Assembly (NCBI GenBank): GCA_036244855.1
Contig: BQKZ01002558.1
Coordinates: 1 to 11,564 of the forward strand
From: Temnopleurus reevesii
Lineage: Eukaryota > Echinodermata > Echinoidea > Temnopleuroida > Temnopleuridae
Direction: 5' to 3'
Length of the DNA: 11,564 nt
A model generated the notes under the pieces. The model was given only the letters and a program-made list of their open reading frames with translations, made no database searches and was not told the origin of the DNA. Below, in pieces: positions 6,821 through 11,564 of the stretch. Position 1 is the stretch's first letter, and every line of letters starts with the position of its first letter. Position numbers and translations under genes: made by a program.

Positions 6821-7604
6821 AATGGTTCTATGACTAGTTTACAAAGATGCCAAAGTGGATGTTAAATGTAATTAATAACCATTTGAATAACCGTCTACGG
6901 TTCCGAATATCGGACGATTTAAAGTGGAGATTGTTATTGTAAAGATGTGATTTTTGTTTCATACGTTTAGTTATTCTATGATTTGTATTATCAACTTAGA
7001 CGATTTATTTAATCCTCATAGTATATGAAAGTTAGATAGTCAGGACAGATATATATAACCACTATGAATGAATTTATTTAGAAAGGAGTGAAAATAAAGT
7101 CTTTCACTTCAAACCTCCACAATGTTTACAACAGAGAAGAGATAGGCTCCCCTCCCATTTTCTGCATAGGAATATACAGTATGTTTTACATTCATATTTC
7201 AATTATAATAATGACGATGATGATGACATTTATGATGATTATGCTGATATCGTCTGCGTTTTACGAAGTGACGGTTAGCTGAAGGGTAATGTTGAAGATG
7301 AGGAATGATCCCGCCATCGCAGTTCAAACGGCATCATTTCGGAGTGCTCGTTAATTCTGCAGAAATCACGTTTACATGAAAATGTGCCAATATCAATGAT
7401 TTTAAACAACATTGCCCGTTTGTTACTGTCACTTCGTGAAAACACGGACGATATGATGACCACCATGATGATTCAAATAGTATGCGTGCAATTTAGTTCA
7501 CGTATCCACTCTACTGTGTGCTCAAAGGGATTTTATTCAACCTTGGTCTTCAGCTCGTCGCTATCAGAGTGCAAATATGCCAAGCAATGAATGCTTTTGA
7601 GTTG
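6821..7604. other. Intergenic, no gene recognised; GAT-rich patch
   Basis: AT-rich sequence with a small GAT/ATG microsatellite-like patch at about 7208-7246. Short open frames here lack domain patterns or splice context. Confidence 0.5.
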
Positions 7605-7962
7605 CTAAATCATTGGAAATTAGATTTTTCTGTTAAAGCCTTCATGAAACTTGAATTTAAATTGTCAAATTTATGCACACCTTACACAGTAAACAATATT
7701 GTTTAGCTTCTGAACACTGTCGTGAACATTTTGTAGTAAGTTATAAACACTATATGATATCAGATATTAGCGTTAAGACCAATCATGGGTATTGCTATTT
7801 TTCTTGTTATAGCTATCGTGAGGCTTGAATCTGGAAGTATTTATTTTATGCACACCCTACCCAGTAAACCACCGTGTTTCGCTTTTAAACAGCATTATGA
7901 ATATTTATATCGTACTTTATAAACACATTGTCTGTATGATATCAGAAGTTAGCGTTTAGATT
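7605..7962 (+). repeat. Diverged tandem duplication, unit about 173 bp
   Basis: Unit A (about 7605-7779) and unit B (about 7780-7962) share ordered blocks: AATCATTGG/AATCATGGG (7608 and 7781), ATTTTTCTGTTA/ATTTTTCTTGTTA, CTTGAAT, TTATGCACACC (7671 and 7846), CAGTAAAC, TTATAAACAC and TATGATATCAGA. The offset is 173-175 bp. There is no coding signal. Confidence 0.65.
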
Positions 7963-8316
7963 AAGAACATTAAAGAAACAATTTTATTGATTTATAACAA
8001 TACCCACAACTTTTAGATACTTTCTTAATTGGAACTTCACGCTTTTGTAATAATTTCTAATCAACCCATTTATGAATTATTCATGTCTCACAAATAAAAA
8101 TGTATAATGCACGTGTTTAAACTTTTGTAAACGTGTGTTAGTGTTTATCAAGTATTCAAACAAATACTTGTAATATTATACATAAACATGTAACACAAAC
8201 ATGTGTAAGTGTTTATGAATTGCTATCAAATGTTTCGAAGAAGTGTTCGGTGGGGTTTCAAGAGGGTTGACGAGGAGACAAAGTATGTCAGTGTCGACGG
8301 ATCCAATGAAATCCTT
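7963..8316. other. Intergenic with small hairpins
   Basis: CAAGTATT and AATACTTG (about 8150-8171) form a short perfect hairpin. A looser one lies at about 8181-8218 (CATAAACAT against GTGTTTATG). Nothing else was recognised. Confidence 0.45.
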
Positions 8317-8617
8317 GAGTCCTAACATAGCCCTCTGATCTGTATACCCCTCTGATCGCGCCTCGATCAGAGGGTAGTCTGCCAGAACAGAACCTTGGGT
8401 TTCGTTGTGCGCATACACAGAGAGTGATACAGGGTTTGCATTGTGTGTCTCATTGTGTGTCTCATGCTCTCTTCAAGGACTAGACTGAGGATAGAGCAAT
8501 ACTGTATGTGTATGATGAATTCAGACAATGCATACCCTGTATCATGCTCTGCGCACGCACACACCGAAAGTCTAGGGTATATGCTTGCAAACTAATCAGA
8601 GGGCTATGTAAGGACTC
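8317..8617. mobile_element. Nested foldback element (301 bp), GAGTCCT-ACATAGCCCTCTGAT termini
   Basis: Terminal arms 8317-8339 and 8595-8617 match as inverted repeats with one mismatch (GAGTCCTWACATAGCCCTCTGAT-type). Inside, 8348-8374 is a tight hairpin of the same motif (CCCTCTGATCG, 5-bp loop, CGATCAGAGGG). Further in, GATACAGGGTTTGCATTGT (about 8427-8445) pairs with ACAATGCATACCCTGTATC (about 8525-8543). A 12-bp direct repeat (CATTGTGTGTCT) sits in the loop. No target duplication was evident and no transposase frame is present. Confidence 0.6.
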
Positions 8618-8704
8618 TGTGTTTGAGTTCTGCGCAGTCCCTGTGTGTTCAGCGTGAGTGAATATGCAGAGGTGGGTGCTATCAGAACACACAGTCCTCA
8701 ACTA

Positions 8705-8853
8705 GGGGTGTTTCATCAAGATTTGTCGCAGCGACAAGGAGTCATTTTCCGACAGTTTCCATGGCAACTGTCAGTACTATTCATCCAATCACAATCAAGG
8801 AATATGTCAGCGCTGACTAATTGTCTCTGCGACAAATATTGATGAAACACCCT
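8705..8853. mobile_element. 149-bp MITE, GGGTGTTTCATCAA termini, 9-bp imperfect target duplication
   Basis: Terminal repeats GGGTGTTTCATCAAGATTTG (from 8706) and its near reverse complement ending GATGAAACACCC (8852) extend about 26 bp each, up to the CTGCGACAAAT block. The flanks read CCTCAACTA (8696-8704) and CCTGAACTA (8854-8862), 8 of 9 identical, consistent with a 9-bp (or 8-bp) target duplication of Mutator-like or hAT elements. There is no coding content. Confidence 0.7.
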
Positions 8854-8862
8854 CCTGAACTA

Positions 8863-9536
8863 ATTGCCGGGTTGTCCTGGAGCTGTTCACACTATCCCGA
8901 GTGTTTGGAATTAGCTCATTACTTCTGACCTAGAAAAAAATATGGAGCTTAAGCAAAGAAGACGGAAGGACAGATCAGGACGTTATCTATCAAACGCGGG
9001 AAAATCTCGCGGGCCACTAACATGACTAAGGTGGAGAACGTTATTTCAGGTCGATCCTCGCCAGGAATAAGGTTCTCATCAAGACGCTAATAGTTTGATG
9101 ACGTATTTTACGTCATCACTCCAAGTCTCTCGTGGCCTGGTTAGTTCAGCGTGAGAATTCCTAAATTATACAAATTATAATGAAGTATAATTAGAATTCT
9201 ATGTAATAATAAGAAGTAAAAGTCGAACAGGTCCCACCCTTACAACAAAAGGGTCTCCTTTTTTCCGTTTATGCTGGGGAAAGAAGATGACATAATACTC
9301 TTGTCATGACATACCTTTTGCTGAATCACTAAATTGTTTGACGAATGCCTTACGTGCATTGTTTACTTCATAAATACCGATCTATTCATTGTAGTTTGTG
9401 TAGACCCAATCAATCGATTTATACCGTCCTCTTCTAACGTTGGCAATGCTTAATGTATTTACCAACACAACGCTACTTCTGGAACGGACCTCAGGGCCTT
9501 CCGTCCACTTGCTTAAGCTCCGTAATAACCCCACCA
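8863..9536. other. Intergenic, no gene recognised; two palindromes
   Basis: TGATGACGTA and TACGTCATCA (9096-9118, 3-bp spacer) form a perfect palindrome containing two TGACGT half-sites. AGAATTC arms near 9154-9201 form a looser AT-rich hairpin. No gene or RNA feature is supported. Confidence 0.5.
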
Positions 9537-9665
9537 GGGGCCTGTAACATAAAAGATGTAATTAAACTCGCAAGAAATATTTATCGTAAGTATATGGCAA
9601 AATGTGTCCCAAAGAGATACAATTGATTGCAAGATTTATCGTATCTCTTTTATGTTACAGGCCCC
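9537..9665. mobile_element. 129-bp MITE, GGGGCCTGTAACATAAAAGA termini
   Basis: Perfect 20-bp terminal inverted repeats lie at 9537-9556 and 9646-9665. The interior is AT-rich and non-coding. Flanks ACCA and AGAA show no convincing target duplication, so the superfamily is open. Confidence 0.7.
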
Positions 9666-10037
9666 AGAACTCTTTCAAGAAATGTTATGATGCAGTTGCA
9701 ATTAACACATTATTCCACTGGCTCAATATAAGTTAAAAAAAAAAAAAAAAAAAAACACGTAGAATTGGGGATGCGAACAACCAAAAATCGCATCCTTTGT
9801 CTACCACGGGTACCAAACTGAACGGATATTAACAATTATTCGGAACGCAAAACCCCACTCGTGCTTTCACCTGCAGACCTGCAATTTTTTTTTAAATCGT
9901 TCAGCTATTTTCAATATAAAACAAGCTAATATATTATGCCATACAATATGCCAGGTGTGGACCAAGAGCTTTTGTTCTGTGTCGGGGTCATGCTGAATAG
10001 ACAATATGCCAGTGGACAATTACAAATGTTGACATTG
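9666..10037. other. Intergenic with poly-A tract and hairpin
   Basis: A 21-base A run (9735-9755) could mark a retroposed end, but no SINE-like body or flanking duplication was recognised. A perfect 8-bp hairpin GGATGCGA/TCGCATCC spans 9769-9795. No gene is seen. Confidence 0.45.
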
Positions 10038-10276
10038 GGTGACTTCAAGTACGGTGTTGAACGCTGGTGTTGGTGTTGCAGCAAAAACCAACACCAGCTT
10101 CAACACCATACTTGAAGTCTGCCGGTGTTTGGGGCAGACCTCGCAAGATTCTGACGTATTTCTGGTCATTTCTGTATCACTTCTGTAAACTGACAACGGT
10201 GTTGGAGCTCGGTTTACGGACCCGTTTTGCTCTCTCAACACCAACACCAACACCGAACACCGTACTTGAAGTCACC
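10038..10276. mobile_element. Short copy (239 bp) of the GGTGACTTCAA element, reversed
   Basis: The termini GGTGACTTCAAGTACGGTGT and their inverse match the 698-bp element at 1933-2630. The body aligns to that element's two outer parts in reverse orientation (shared: GAGAGAGCAAA, CCGTAAACCGAGCTCCAACACCG, GAAATACGTCAGAATCTTGCGAGGT in pieces) and lacks its central 460 bp or so. The flanks CATTG (10033-10037) and CATGG (10277-10281) match at 4 of 5. A large hairpin lies at the left end: about 10041-10073 pairs with about 10088-10119. Confidence 0.78.
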
Positions 10277-10349
10277 CATGGTGTCTCGTGCTCAGGAAGC
10301 GAAAGATGTGTTGATCGTTTTGCTTCTGGGGGCCATATGTAACCGGGAC

Positions 10350-10901
10350 TTAAAGGGGAACTTCGCTCAGGCATTGATGCACTCTCAGTGGATGAAGAAA
10401 AATGCAATGATCAAACTGTGAAAATTTGAGCAAAAATCCAACAATCCATTCAAAAGTTATGAATTGTCAAAGTTTTGATTTAAACCCCTCAGGGGCTCCT
10501 TAAATTGACAACGTATATGCACAAAATGGCTGCCAACATGGAGAACTCTCCATTCACTTTGTACACAGAATTTCATATTTTCTTCTCTTTCTATAGAAAA
10601 GGAGACAATAAATCAACAATTCATTCCAATATGCATGCAGAATAAAAATGTACATATCATACTTGAAGAAAAAAGTACAATTTTGTCTACTTTTCTAGAA
10701 AAAGAAGAAATGTGAAATTCTGTGTACAGGGTGAATGGAGAGTTCTCCATGTTGGAAACCATGAGGGGTGTAAATCAAAACTTTGAAAATTCATAACTTT
10801 TGAATGGATTATCAGATTTTGCTCAAATTTTCACAAAATCACCATTGTATTTTCTTCATCCACTGAGCGCACATCAATATCTGAGTGAAGTTTCCCTTTA
10901 A
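10350..10901. mobile_element. T2/Kolobok-like MITE with TTAA target sites and long inverted repeats
   Basis: TTAA at 10350-10353 and 10898-10901 bound an element starting AGGGGAACTTC and ending GAAGTTTCCCT. The inverted arms are long: about 10354-10610 against about 10690-10897, with conserved blocks such as TCAGTGGATGAAGAAAA, TGAAAATTTGAGCAAAA, TCCATTCAAAAGTTATGAAT and CAACATGGAGAACTCTCCAT. The left arm carries an extra stretch of about 35-40 bp near 10496-10533. TTAAAGGRR ends with TTAA duplication are known from the T2 MITEs of Xenopus, linked to Kolobok/TTAA-type transposases. No transposase frame is present. Confidence 0.75.
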
Positions 10902-11564
10902 GGAAGAGTACGATTTTGGTCAGCATATCCGTAAAATAACTCGAGATAGTCTATGTACAAAAATTACCTACTTACTCGACCTGTGCCAACTCAGCTAGGT
11001 TTAACCATGGAATATAAACAATTATTTCCATTATTTCCAAAGACTTGTAATATGATAATGTTATTGCCCACCCTCTGTGTCCATACTCAGTCGAACACAC
11101 TTTGATCATACGCACTATGAGCAGAAGGGACAAAGAAAACAACTTCATTCAGGTTTTTAGAATGGTTAAATGCACGCAATAGAGAGTACATACGCGCACC
11201 GTGGGGGGGGGGGGGCAATTTCAAAATCCTTCTTAACTTTATAAACATCGGCCTTTTCCATCTACCGACCAGTAAAATCCTAAAACCGACCAGTGGTCCA
11301 GGACCTCACTAGCACCATAGCCTTTCTTCTCCCTCTTCTTTTCCTTCATTATTCTCCCCCAGCCATTATGTTCGTTTCTAATGCCTCCCTACCAACCTCT
11401 GGCCACGTTATCCTCTTTCCCGGTTCATTAAAAATGATGATGCATCCCGTTGATCCGGTTCCAGGCTACTTATGATTAATCCCTAAAACTAATTATTATT
11501 TTCCGTTCCGTATTCTCGGTTTCATTATGGCATAGACATCCAGATAAATTTGATATGACGTATA
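10902..11564. other. Intergenic, no gene recognised; repeat fragment and G run
   Basis: Bases 11114-11133 (ACTATGAGCAGAAGGGACAA) copy the terminal motif of the foldback at 6431-6820. A G homopolymer sits at about 11203-11215, and CCGACCAGT occurs twice (about 11265 and 11285). The pyrimidine-rich stretch 11318-11364 gives chance open frames only. Confidence 0.5.

Noticed and set aside
8176..8842. Several 65-80 residue open frames on both strands
   Set aside because: They overlap the foldback and MITE sequences and each other. Inverted repeats keep both strands open by symmetry, and no domain pattern is seen.
9735..9755. Poly-A run as the tail of a SINE or processed pseudogene
   Set aside because: No SINE promoter boxes, gene-like body or flanking target duplication could be found next to it.
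10020..10421. Overlapping open frames on both strands over the short element copy
   Set aside because: They follow the ACACC/GGTGT iterations of the element, are open on both strands and lack any motif.
11293..11475. 60-residue plus-strand open frame near the window end
   Set aside because: It is a leucine/proline-rich product of a pyrimidine tract, with no splice or domain support.

Overview
The window is animal nuclear DNA. It is AT-rich, with spliced exons, GT-AG introns and many short inverted-repeat transposons. The only convincing gene is the 3' end of a secreted or extracellular-matrix protein with domains HYR, EGF, EGF and avidin. EGF repeats ending in an avidin-like domain are the hallmark of sea-urchin fibropellins, and HYR domains are common in echinoderm matrix proteins such as hyalin. 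The best guess is therefore an echinoderm (sea urchin or a relative). The species cannot be told from the sequence, and another invertebrate deuterostome is possible.

Layout, left part (1-5504, + strand): six exons give about 279 residues and a stop at 5455-5457. They are HYR (1-227), EGF (760-873), calcium-binding-type EGF (2803-2916) and three avidin exons (3644-3772, 4491-4689, 5400-5457). The first four introns are phase 1 and the last is phase 2, so all frames join cleanly. A poly(A) signal lies at 5499-5504. The 1.9-kb intron between the EGF exons holds five decayed tandem units of about 170 bp. Each copies the intron tail, the splice acceptor and the first half of an EGF exon, and most units also carry a CRE-like TGACGTCA followed by CCAAT. 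One unit is split by a 698-bp inverted-repeat transposon with a 5-bp target duplication (CAATG). The next intron holds a GT-rich tract and a 195-bp foldback element.

Middle (5543-5757, - strand): a short open frame with protein-like composition and a plausible splice acceptor converges tail-to-tail on the avidin gene. It may be an exon of an unrecognised gene.

Right part (about 5760-11564): no convincing gene. It is a graveyard of non-autonomous DNA transposons: a CAGGGGCGGATCC-type element (5919-6261), a foldback with perfect 41-bp arms beside the only N (6431-6820), a nested foldback (8317-8617), a 149-bp MITE with a 9-bp imperfect target duplication (8705-8853), a 129-bp MITE (9537-9665), a short relative of the intronic element (10038-10276) and a TTAA-flanked long-inverted-repeat MITE (10350-10901). 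A diverged 173-bp tandem duplication and several simple repeats are also present.

No tRNA, rRNA, CRISPR or prokaryote-type system was seen. Exon calls rest on splice signals, phase and domain patterns read by eye. Transposon family names are tentative.
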